A DNA stretch of 64,000 bases from Quadrisphaera sp. RL12-1S (GTDB lineage: Bacteria > Actinomycetota > Actinomycetes > Actinomycetales > Quadrisphaeraceae), in NCBI RefSeq assembly GCF_014270065.1, contig NZ_JACNME010000002.1, positions 62,001 to 126,000 on the forward strand. Reading direction: 5' to 3'. Shown one piece after another: positions 27,317 to 34,403 of this stretch. A program made the position numbers and the translations under genes. The notes under the pieces are model-generated. The model worked only from the letters and a program-made list of their open reading frames with translations. It made no database searches and had not been told where the DNA came from. The stretch's first letter is position 1. Each line of letters opens with the position of its first letter.

Positions 27317-27501
27317 CGCGGACCGCTCGTAGCGCCACACGAGGCCGTCCCGGTCGCGGCGGCCTCGCTGGAGCTGTGTCGGGTCGGTGGTGCGTCCAGG
27401 CGGTCCCCGTCAGGAGACCAGGACGTCGATCACGCCGATGCCGCGCTGGTGCACTCGCTCGCGCGATCGAGCCGTCCCACGAGGCTGCCGATGGTGCTGG
27501 G

Positions 27502-28098
27502 GTGACCGAGCTCGCGCCGACCTGGATCCCGCCCGTCGTGCCGGCGGCCGAGGAGCGCCCGCTGACCGGGTCGGAGCGGTTCCTCGGTGTGGATGCCGGA
27601 GTCGGCGACTTCTGGCGGTTCGCCATGGGCGACCTGCGCAGCAACACCACGCGTGGTCTGCTGGCCGAGTTCCTCGTGCAGTGCGCAGTCGGAGGTCGCG
27701 GTGTGCGGGAGGAGTGGGCTGAGCACGACGTGACAGCCCTCGACGGGACGACGATCGAGGTCAAGAGCGCAGCACGGCTGCAGGCGTGGCCGCAGCGCCG
27801 AGCTGCGGTGCCGCGCTTCGGGGGTCTGCGCAGCCGCATCTGGACGGACGGCGCCGGCCGAGCGGACGTGGCCACCCACCACGCGCAGGTGTACGTCTTC
27901 TGCCTCCACACCGAGATCGACCCTCGCGCCTACGACGCGCTCGACCTCGACCAGTGGCAGTTCGCCGTGTTGAGCGGGGAGGCCGTCAGGGCGCAGGGCT
28001 GTGCCTCGCTGGCCTGGCCGACAGTGCTCAAGCTCGCCGGCGAGCCCCTGCACCACGGCGATCTCGACACAGCCGTCCGAGCGTGTCGTCAGGTGTGA
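27502..28098 (+). CDS. Small nuclease-like protein with EVK motif
   Basis: 198 residues from GTG 27502. No named family recognised. The arrangement E56 (RGLLAEFLVQ), D77/D81, then TIEVKSA with E86 and K88 is a compact and complete PD-(D/E)XK pattern. The protein continues with a Trp-rich segment and YVFCLHTEIDPRAYDALDL followed by WQFAVLSGEAV, as seen in small restriction-endonuclease-fold proteins whose last part recognises DNA. It comes 185 bp after the degenerate nuclease gene in the same direction. Its last 10 bp overlap the end of the convergent hydrolase gene. The gene may be the last member of the defence-like region. Confidence 0.75.
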   Translation: MTELAPTWIPPVVPAAEERPLTGSERFLGVDAGVGDFWRFAMGDLRSNTTRGLLAEFLVQCAVGGRGVREEWAEHDVTALDGTTIEVKSAARLQAWPQRRAAVPRFGGLRSRIWTDGAGRADVATHHAQVYVFCLHTEIDPRAYDALDLDQWQFAVLSGEAVRAQGCASLAWPTVLKLAGEPLHHGDLDTAVRACRQV

Positions 28099-28988
28099 GT
28101 CCGCAGGAACCCCGTCACCAGCATCTCGAACTCTGCCGGCTGGTCTTCCCACGGCAGGTGACCTGCCCTCTCCACGACCGCCAGCTCGGCGCGCGGCAGT
28201 GCTGCGGCCACCGCGAGCGTCCCCGTCGCGGGCCGCGGGTCCTCCGCGCCGCGGATGAGGAGCACCGGCACGTTGATCCCCGTCAGCTCCGCCAGCGCCT
28301 CGCCGGGGTCGCGCCCGAACTCCTCGGCCGCCATCGCGCGGTTCGCGTGCTCGTTGACCGGCAGGGGAGTGGCAGCGAAGGACTCCACCGCCGCCACCGT
28401 CGCGGATGTCGCAGGGGCGGGGTGGTCGGGCAGCCACTGCAGCGTGCGCCACCGCACCTCCTGCGCCCACGTCCGCCCGCGCTGCCCGAGCTCCTCAATC
28501 TGCTTGTGCTCCTCCATCTCAGCTGCGGTCAGCCGGCTCGCCATCGCGGCCCCGGCTTGCGCGCGCTGCGACGGCCAGTCCGGTCCCGTCCCCGCGCACC
28601 ACACCAGGGCGCCGACGCGGTCCGGGTGCGCTGCGGCGTACCGCGCGGCGATCGTCGCCCCGAAGGAGTGCCCGAAGACCGCCCACCGCTCGTGGCCGAA
28701 GGCCTCCCGCAGCTCCTCTAGGTCGGCGACCGCTCGCGCGATCGACTGCACGTCGCTGGGCTCGGAGCGTCCGCAGCCGCGCTGGTCGTACCGGTGGGTG
28801 GTCAGCGAGTCGGCCACGCACGCCGCCACCGGCTCGAGGTAGTCCCACAGGCCCGGACCTCCGTGCACCAGCACGAGCGCCGGCGGCCCCTCGTCGTCGT
28901 CCCCGTCGGTCACCCAGGACGACGACGTCCACAGCTCCACTCCGTCGCGCATCCGCACCCGCCGCTCCCCGGCGTCCGCGTCGGTCAC
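28089..28988 (-). CDS. Alpha/beta hydrolase, proline-iminopeptidase-like
   Basis: 299 residues from GTG 28988. The oxyanion-loop motif LVLVHGGPGLWDYLEP, the TTHRYDQRGCGRS block and the nucleophile elbow GHSFGAT are those of the S33 peptidase/hydrolase family; the Asp is in LLIRGAEDPR and the His in ERAGHLPWEDQP. S33 proline iminopeptidases usually have GGSWG at the elbow, so an esterase or general peptidase role is equally possible. No signal peptide, hence cytoplasmic. Convergent with the EVK nuclease-like gene (10-bp overlap) and divergent from a small zinc-ribbon gene 45 bp away. Confidence 0.88.
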   Translation of the reverse strand: MTDADAGERRVRMRDGVELWTSSSWVTDGDDDEGPPALVLVHGGPGLWDYLEPVAACVADSLTTHRYDQRGCGRSEPSDVQSIARAVADLEELREAFGHERWAVFGHSFGATIAARYAAAHPDRVGALVWCAGTGPDWPSQRAQAGAAMASRLTAAEMEEHKQIEELGQRGRTWAQEVRWRTLQWLPDHPAPATSATVAAVESFAATPLPVNEHANRAMAAEEFGRDPGEALAELTGINVPVLLIRGAEDPRPATGTLAVAAALPRAELAVVERAGHLPWEDQPAEFEMLVTGFLRTHT

Positions 28989-29033
28989 CGGACCAGCCTG
29001 GCAGCGCCGGCGCCCGCGAGGCACCATGGCGTG

Positions 29034-29252
29034 ATGACCAGGCCGCTGCTGTGCCCCGGCTGCGGGGAGCGGGAGGGTGTGCGGCTGGTGCTCGGGTACC
29101 CGAACGCGCAGGCGCGGGCCGAGGTCGAGCGCGGCGACGCCGTGTGGGGCGGCTGCTTCATGCCGTACCCGCCTCCGCCGCGGCCGTGGGTCGACACGGC
29201 GTGCCGTGCGTGCGGTGCGCAGTGGTCGAGCGAGGCCAAGCCCTCCCGCTGA
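29034..29252 (+). CDS. Small zinc-ribbon protein
   Basis: 72 residues from ATG 29034. Two CxxC pairs (CPGC near the start and CRAC near the end) bracket a variable middle with a YPPPPRPW run, which fits a single zinc ribbon. A related pattern of N-terminal zinc ribbons is seen in two genes a little downstream (30816 and 31877). Function unknown. Divergent from the hydrolase gene, so the 45-bp gap should hold both promoters. Confidence 0.65.
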   Translation: MTRPLLCPGCGEREGVRLVLGYPNAQARAEVERGDAVWGGCFMPYPPPPRPWVDTACRACGAQWSSEAKPSR

Positions 29253-29315
29253 CGTCCGGGCGGCGCCGACGACGGCCGAGTTGTCCACAGGGGCACGGCC
29301 AGGACGAGCACGCGC

Positions 29316-29969
29316 GTGCCCGGCCTCCCTAGCCTCCGGGGCATCATCGAACACCGGGTCTCAGCCCTGCCGCTGCCGGAGGCGCCCGAGCACCGGGCGC
29401 GCCGTCGTCTCCGGCGCGCGGGCGCCTTCGCCCTCGTCGCCCTGGGACTGGCCGGTGGGTACTTCGTGACGCTGCCCCTGGTGACCTTCGTGGTGTGGGT
29501 CACGGGGTCCTACCTGCTGTTCGGGGACAGGGGGTTGGAGCACGTGGCGCAGACGGTGCAGGCTCACGAGGAGCTGCCCGCCCCGGGGCCGCCGCCGACG
29601 GCGCCGGTGGCCAGGAGGGACGCCGAGGGGGCGGCAGAGGCAGCGCGGTACTTCGTCGCCTCCTACGAGTACGGGTACACCAGCGGTGACCCCGCCTGGA
29701 TCGAGGAGCTCTCCACCCCGCAGTGCGCCACCTGCGCCTCTGCGGTGAGGGCGATCGACCTGGTCGACCAGCGGGGTGGGCGCTTCCTGATGATGGACTT
29801 CGAGCCCACGGCCGTCACCGTCACCTCCTTCACCCCGGAGCGCGCCGCCGTCCACCTGTCGGTGGCGATCTCTGACGCCGCCATGTCCACCAGCGACGGG
29901 GGCATCGCCGAGCTCGGGGGTGGGAACGTCGAGAACGACGTCGTCCTCGTCTGGCAGGACGGCCACTAG
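29316..29969 (+). CDS. DUF6318-like single-pass membrane protein
   Basis: 217 residues from GTG. A basic N terminus is followed by hydrophobic residues about 35-68 as a membrane anchor. The outer domain contains EAARYFVASYEYGYTSGDP followed by LSTPQCATCASAV, the pattern of DUF6318-type domains (aromatic-rich helix, a GD turn and a C-x2-C pair). A paralogue with the same plan lies at 44033-44824. Function is unknown; both are probably surface-exposed. The start is uncertain, since several in-frame alternatives exist. Confidence 0.7.
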   Translation: MPGLPSLRGIIEHRVSALPLPEAPEHRARRRLRRAGAFALVALGLAGGYFVTLPLVTFVVWVTGSYLLFGDRGLEHVAQTVQAHEELPAPGPPPTAPVARRDAEGAAEAARYFVASYEYGYTSGDPAWIEELSTPQCATCASAVRAIDLVDQRGGRFLMMDFEPTAVTVTSFTPERAAVHLSVAISDAAMSTSDGGIAELGGGNVENDVVLVWQDGH

Positions 29970-30068
29970 CTGGTCGACAGCCTCGACGATGGGCTGTGGG
30001 CCCCCGGCCAGCACGCCTGACCGCGGTGCCTGACGCTGGTGTCGGGGGGCGCTGGCACGCTGGGCCGC

Positions 30069-30686
30069 GTGTCCAACAGCGCGGTCTCGACGGTCACGGT
30101 GTGGTCCACCGACCCGGCTGCTCTGGCGGCGGTGAAGGCGCACGCGGCGGCGTCCCCAGGTCGTGGCGGCAGCACCGCCGGCGGTCCTGGCACCCACCGC
30201 CTCCCGGGGTGGCTCGGCGGGCTGGGGAAGCGGCTCGACCGCTCGCGGGCCGCGACCGTCGAGCGTCCGTTCTCGCTGGAGGCCGTCGTGCCGACCGGCA
30301 TGGAGCTCGACGCGTGGGACCGCGACCGCGCCCTGGAGCTGTGGGGCACGAGCCTGCCAGAGAAGGACTCCTCGCTGGAGCACGAGAACGAGGACCGGCT
30401 GGTCTACGAGCTGGTCACCGCCTACTCCCAGCCCACCGCGGTCTTCCGGGCGCTCAGCGCCGCGCACCCGTCGGTGGTGCTGCACGCCGTGACCACCTGC
30501 GAGGGCGAGTTCGCCGCGGTCGGCTGGTACGTGCGCGGCGAGGCGGTGGACGAGCGGGAGGCGGAGCTCGACCTCACCGACGAGCAGTGGGAGGAGTGGG
30601 ACGGCGAGTGGGACCTGCCGGCCGACTGGTCCTTCGACGTCAAGAGGGCCCGGCAGCTGGCGACGGAGGGGCCGACCAGCGGCTGA
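30069..30686 (+). CDS. Api92-like hypothetical protein
   Basis: 205 residues from GTG 30069 (VSNSAVSTVTVWSTD); a start 30 bases upstream is possible. The central part, RALELWGTSLP, later LVYELVTAYSQPTAVFRALSAAHPS in adjoining pieces, then a strand ending in FAAVGWYVRGE, resembles the ferredoxin-like C-terminal domain of Api92/DUF1281-type proteins, found mostly in phages and mobile elements. Usual members start with a region of Cys and Asn that is not conserved here. Lies just before the PrsW operon but separated by about 130 bp, so it may be transcribed with it or not. Confidence 0.6.
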   Translation: MSNSAVSTVTVWSTDPAALAAVKAHAAASPGRGGSTAGGPGTHRLPGWLGGLGKRLDRSRAATVERPFSLEAVVPTGMELDAWDRDRALELWGTSLPEKDSSLEHENEDRLVYELVTAYSQPTAVFRALSAAHPSVVLHAVTTCEGEFAAVGWYVRGEAVDEREAELDLTDEQWEEWDGEWDLPADWSFDVKRARQLATEGPTSG

Positions 30687-30815
30687 CGGGTGGCGGGTCA
30701 TCGGCGGGTGGGTTCGGCTGGGCGAAGGACGCCGCTCAACTCAGCGGCGCAGCCCGTCGACAAGGACGCGGAGGGCGGAGCACCCGCGCCGCGTCCTGCC
30801 GCTGGGAGAGCACTC

Positions 30816-31880
30816 GTGACGAGCAACACCGACCCGGGCGCTGGGGTGACCGCGCACGTCGACACCGCCTTTGCGCACGACGCGGTCCTGGACAGCGCTG
30901 GATGCGCCGCCTGCGGGGCCGGACTCGTGTCCGCGGCCGCGTTCTGCGGTAGCTGCGGGCATCGCCGGGGTGCTCCCGTCAGCCCGGCGGAGACGGTCAT
31001 GTCGCCCTTGCCGACAGCACCTTCGGTCAAGGTGTCACTGACGTTGCAGCCGCTCATCGCCTGGGCGCGTGAGCCCGGCTTCTGGCGCGGCTGGGTGGGG
31101 CCGTTCGCGCTCTTCGCCGTCGCTCCGTTCGCCCTGCTGCAGGCATCGGGTGAGACGGAGTCGCGAGTGATCGCCACAGGCTTCGCGGTCTACTTCGCCC
31201 TGCTGTGGGGGCTGGTCCTGCACCGGGTCATCGCTCCCGAGCCGCAGGACCGGTGGCTGCTCGTGCGCATCAGCCTCTTCACGGCCTTCGTCGGAACCGC
31301 GCTGGCCATCGCGATCGAGGAGTGGGTCCTCTCGGACGCCCCGCAGCTGCCCGACTACGTCTTCGGCGTCGGGCTGCCGGAAGAGGCGGTCAAGGCGCTT
31401 CCCGTCTTGCTGTTCGTCTTCCTGAGCCGTCGGTCCTGGACCCCTCGCACGTTCATCTTCGCCGGGGTCGTCAGCGGCCTGACGTTCGGCGCTGTGGAGG
31501 CGATCAGCTACACGGGCCTCTACGAGCAGCTGTCCGACCTGGGCGCAGGCACCTATGGCGACATGACGGCTGCCACCATCTGGCGCCTGCTGTCGGGAGG
31601 TCTCTTCCACGGGTGCCTGGCCGGGGTGCTCGCGTACTTCATCGGGCTGGCGTACTGGTACCGCCGCTCGGCCGTGGTCCTCGTCGCCCTCGGTCTCGGT
31701 CTCGTCTCGGTGCTCCACGGCTTGTACGACGACCTGTCGGGTGGATGGCTCGGCACGGCGGTGGCGGGCTTCACGATCGTCGTCTTCGCCGCCTACGTCC
31801 GCATCGGGGACGAGATCGCGCTGCGTCTCGGAGAGCCCGACCAGCAGCGCCCCGCTGCACTGACCGGAGGCGCCCGGTGA
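30816..31880 (+). CDS. PrsW-family intramembrane metalloprotease with N-terminal zinc ribbon
   Basis: 354 residues from GTG 30816, with GGGAGAG five bases upstream. Residues 30-47 carry a zinc ribbon (C30, C33, C44, C47). From residue 88 on there are about eight membrane segments with PrsW signatures: PEEAVKALP (E189, E190), LTFGAVEAISY (E228), GGLFHGCLAG (H265), and HGLYDD (H301, D305), in the correct order and all inside or next to membrane helices. PrsW proteases of other bacteria cut membrane-bound anti-sigma factors. First gene of a four-gene operon with overlapping starts; the other three are membrane or nuclease-like, so one of them may be a substrate. Confidence 0.85.
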   Translation: MTSNTDPGAGVTAHVDTAFAHDAVLDSAGCAACGAGLVSAAAFCGSCGHRRGAPVSPAETVMSPLPTAPSVKVSLTLQPLIAWAREPGFWRGWVGPFALFAVAPFALLQASGETESRVIATGFAVYFALLWGLVLHRVIAPEPQDRWLLVRISLFTAFVGTALAIAIEEWVLSDAPQLPDYVFGVGLPEEAVKALPVLLFVFLSRRSWTPRTFIFAGVVSGLTFGAVEAISYTGLYEQLSDLGAGTYGDMTAATIWRLLSGGLFHGCLAGVLAYFIGLAYWYRRSAVVLVALGLGLVSVLHGLYDDLSGGWLGTAVAGFTIVVFAAYVRIGDEIALRLGEPDQQRPAALTGGAR

Positions 31881-32557
31881 GCCGGGGTCCCCTCGCACTC
31901 GTGCGCTGCCCCGCGTGTCGAGCGGCGGTGCCTGGCGACGACCTGTGCGCGCGATGTGCGGCGCCGCTGGCAGCGAGCAGCACAGGCGTTCAGGTGCCTG
32001 TAGCGGCCGACGACGGCGCCCGCACCTCAGCGGCGACGCTGCGCCAGCTGCTCGAGCTGCCCTCGCCGAGGGGGTCGGGGCTGCCGGACGACTCCAGTGG
32101 TCCCCCTTCGACGGGCCACGCCGGATCCGCTGTCCACGGACACGGTCCCACCACCACCCGGCGAGCTGTCGCGGCTGGGTCGGGCGCGGTCGGCGTCGGG
32201 CTCCTCTGCGCGGTGGTCGCCGGGTACCTCGTCCTCGGGGTCAGCTCCAGCCACACGATCACCGGCGCTGTGCACCTGTCGGCGACTGGCGCGGACGCTC
32301 TGGGCACCACCTGCACGGCAGCCTCGTCCGGGTTGGGTGAAGGTTCCGACGTCGTCATCACCAGCGGTGACGGCACCGTGCTGGGATCCACCCACCTCGG
32401 CGCAGGGACCTATGACGGGTCTCGCTGCGTGCTTCCGTTCACCCTCAGCGATGTCGAGGACGCCGGCGACTACTTCATCACCCTCGATGGCGGGGACCCT
32501 GTGTCGTTCAACCGCGAGGACCTCGTTCGCGACGACTGGCGGGTGGACGTCTCATGA
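31877..32557 (+). CDS. Zinc-ribbon single-pass membrane protein
   Basis: 226 residues from GTG 31877, which overlaps the protease stop (GTGA). A cytoplasmic zinc ribbon (C11, C14, C24, C27) and a Ser/Pro-rich linker lead to one membrane segment (about 97-122, VGVGLLCAVVAGYLVLGV) and an outside domain of about 100 residues with GTTCTAASSGLGEGSDVVI and DGSRCVLPFTLSDVEDAG, two cysteines that may pair. The cytoplasmic ribbon plus exported beta-rich domain suggest a membrane sensor or an anti-sigma-like adaptor, a plausible client for the protease upstream. No named family recognised. The stop overlaps the next ATG. Confidence 0.75.
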   Translation: MSRGPLALVRCPACRAAVPGDDLCARCAAPLAASSTGVQVPVAADDGARTSAATLRQLLELPSPRGSGLPDDSSGPPSTGHAGSAVHGHGPTTTRRAVAAGSGAVGVGLLCAVVAGYLVLGVSSSHTITGAVHLSATGADALGTTCTAASSGLGEGSDVVITSGDGTVLGSTHLGAGTYDGSRCVLPFTLSDVEDAGDYFITLDGGDPVSFNREDLVRDDWRVDVS

Positions 32558-33537
32558 GCCTGAGGCGGCTCATCACGTCCCGGCGCACCCACGTCGTCGT
32601 CCTGCTGCTCGCTGGAGCGGCAGCGGTCGTGGCGCTGCCGGTGCGGTCCACCTCGTGCGGGAGTCCCCTGCAGACCTGGACGCGTCAGCAGGCGGTCACC
32701 GCCGCGTTCGTGTCCCCGCAATCCGACTCTGATGTCACCCGTCGGGACACCGCTGCCGTGGCCGCCGCGCACAAGGCCGTCTCTGAGGCCGACAGCGCCG
32801 AGCACCGGGCCGAGGAGCTGCAGCAGGCCGCCGACCAGAAGTCGGATGAGGCCTCCCAAGCGCAGACCGACCTGTACTCCAGTCCCGGCTACTACGGGAG
32901 CGACACCTCCTATGAGCTGTCGATGGCGGAGTCGAAGGTCAGCTCCGCCGAGTACGACGTCGAGTACTACGAGAGCGACGTCCGCTCGCTGACCTCGTCA
33001 CTGGACGAGTCACGCGGCACCACCATGGAGTCCTACTACTCCTCCCAGCTCGCCACCGCGCAGAGCCAGCTGGCGGACGCCAAGTCGGAGCTGTCCCAGG
33101 CGCAGGCCGGACTGAAGTCGGCGAAGGCCGCGGACACCCAGTCGCAGGCCTCAGCCGAGGCGGCCCAGACCCGCGTTGATGACGCGCTGACTGCCGCCAC
33201 GACCGCTCAGCAGGAGGCGCAGACCGCGGCCACCGACGCCGAGGGCCAGGTGGAAAGGGCTCGCCAGCAGTTGCAGAGCGCGACCGCCACTCAGGAGCGG
33301 CATGTCGCGGAGAGCGCGGGAGAGGTAGCGGCTGCCTACACGCGCTGGTTCGACGCGAAGGTCGACGTGTCCGCCGCCAACGCCGTGCTGCGGGACTGCC
33401 GTGACGACAGCCTCCTGTCCGGGGCAGCGTCGACGGTCATGGCTGCGGGTGCGGCGGGCCTGGTGCTCGTGCCGGTGGTCGGCGGGATCCGAAACCGTCG
33501 GAAGGGTCGGCGCGACGGTCGAGAGGCCACATCGTGA
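32554..33537 (+). CDS. Coiled-coil protein with N- and C-terminal membrane segments
   Basis: 327 residues from ATG 32554, overlapping the previous stop. A hydrophobic segment at about 13-30 (HVVVLLLAGAAAVVALP) and another at about 288-312 (STVMAAGAAGLVLVPVVGG) enclose some 240 residues of Ala/Gln/Ser-rich heptad-like sequence (AAHKAVSEADSAEHRAEELQ and repeated LATAQSQLADAKSELSQAQ). A Tyr/Ser patch (YSSPGYYGSDTSYE) interrupts the coil near 110. The topology suggests a large external coiled-coil loop, perhaps a spacer or oligomerising rod. No family recognised. Third gene of the PrsW operon; next start overlaps its stop. Confidence 0.75.
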   Translation: MSLRRLITSRRTHVVVLLLAGAAAVVALPVRSTSCGSPLQTWTRQQAVTAAFVSPQSDSDVTRRDTAAVAAAHKAVSEADSAEHRAEELQQAADQKSDEASQAQTDLYSSPGYYGSDTSYELSMAESKVSSAEYDVEYYESDVRSLTSSLDESRGTTMESYYSSQLATAQSQLADAKSELSQAQAGLKSAKAADTQSQASAEAAQTRVDDALTAATTAQQEAQTAATDAEGQVERARQQLQSATATQERHVAESAGEVAAAYTRWFDAKVDVSAANAVLRDCRDDSLLSGAASTVMAAGAAGLVLVPVVGGIRNRRKGRRDGREATS

Positions 33538-34400
33538 CCCCGGGGGGCCGTGCCGCGCAGCGAGCCGAGGCGATCGAGACGCAGCTGGCGCGCAAGCGCG
33601 AGCTGCTCGCGCGCACGCAGCACGACATCACCTCCCTGGAGGCGCAGCTGCACCAGTGGACAGCCGGCGCGGAGGGGGAGCAGCGCACCGCCGCCGCGCT
33701 CGAGGTGCTCGAAGCCGACGGGTGGCAGCTCCTGCACGACGTCCACTGGCCCGGCCGTCCCAAGGCGAACCTCGACCACGTCGCCGTCGGCCCGGGCGGG
33801 GTGGTGGTGGTCGACGCCAAGCGCTGGTCCGGTGACATCACCGTGACCGGGGCGGAGCTGCGCCTCGGCAGCTGGCGCAAGACCCGCGACTGCGAGAACG
33901 CCGCGCGCATGGCCTCCGACGTCGCGTCGCTGCTCGCGCCCCAGCACCGCACGGCCGTCGCGTCGGTGCTCTGCCTCGTCGGCAAGACACTCCCGCCGAC
34001 CGCGGTCGAGGCGGGCGTGGTGGCCGTCGGTGACGCGCACCTCGCGGACCACCTGCGCTCCCTGCCCCGCCGGTTCGACGACGACGACGTCAGCGCCGTC
34101 ACCGCCCAGCTCCGCGACCTGCTCGCCGGTGCGACCTCACCGCCGGTGCTCACGGCGTCGGCGTGGGAGGAGCGCACGGCGCCCGTGTCCGTGCCGTCGC
34201 TCGCGGTGCTCGGGTCGGTCGCCGCACCGACGCGCCGCTCGACGCGCTCGGAGCGTGCCGCGTCGGGACGGGCGGTACAGGACCGGCGCGTCCGTCGTCG
34301 TCAGGCGTCCTCGAAGCTCGAGTACGTCGTGGTGCGCCTCGGTCTGCTGGGAGCTCTCGTCGGCGGCTACTACCTCTGGGTCGGCTCCCTCGGGCGGTAG
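33534..34400 (+). CDS. NERD nuclease-related domain protein with C-terminal anchor
   Basis: 288 residues from GTG 33534, which overlaps the coiled-coil stop (GTGA). A short coiled coil (about 8-42) precedes a NERD domain: E47/E49 in AGAEGEQRTAAAL, D81-H82 in ANLDHVAVGP, and D94-x-K96 in VVVDAKRWSG, a complete PD-(D/E)XK-like set. The last 25 residues (VVVRLGLLGALVGGYYLWVG) form a membrane tail anchor. NERD proteins are thought to bind or cut nucleic acids and are often linked to membrane signalling proteins. Last gene of the operon; convergent with sucrose phosphorylase with three bases between stops. Confidence 0.85.
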   Translation: MTPGGRAAQRAEAIETQLARKRELLARTQHDITSLEAQLHQWTAGAEGEQRTAAALEVLEADGWQLLHDVHWPGRPKANLDHVAVGPGGVVVVDAKRWSGDITVTGAELRLGSWRKTRDCENAARMASDVASLLAPQHRTAVASVLCLVGKTLPPTAVEAGVVAVGDAHLADHLRSLPRRFDDDDVSAVTAQLRDLLAGATSPPVLTASAWEERTAPVSVPSLAVLGSVAAPTRRSTRSERAASGRAVQDRRVRRRQASSKLEYVVVRLGLLGALVGGYYLWVGSLGR

Positions 34401-34403
34401 CGC

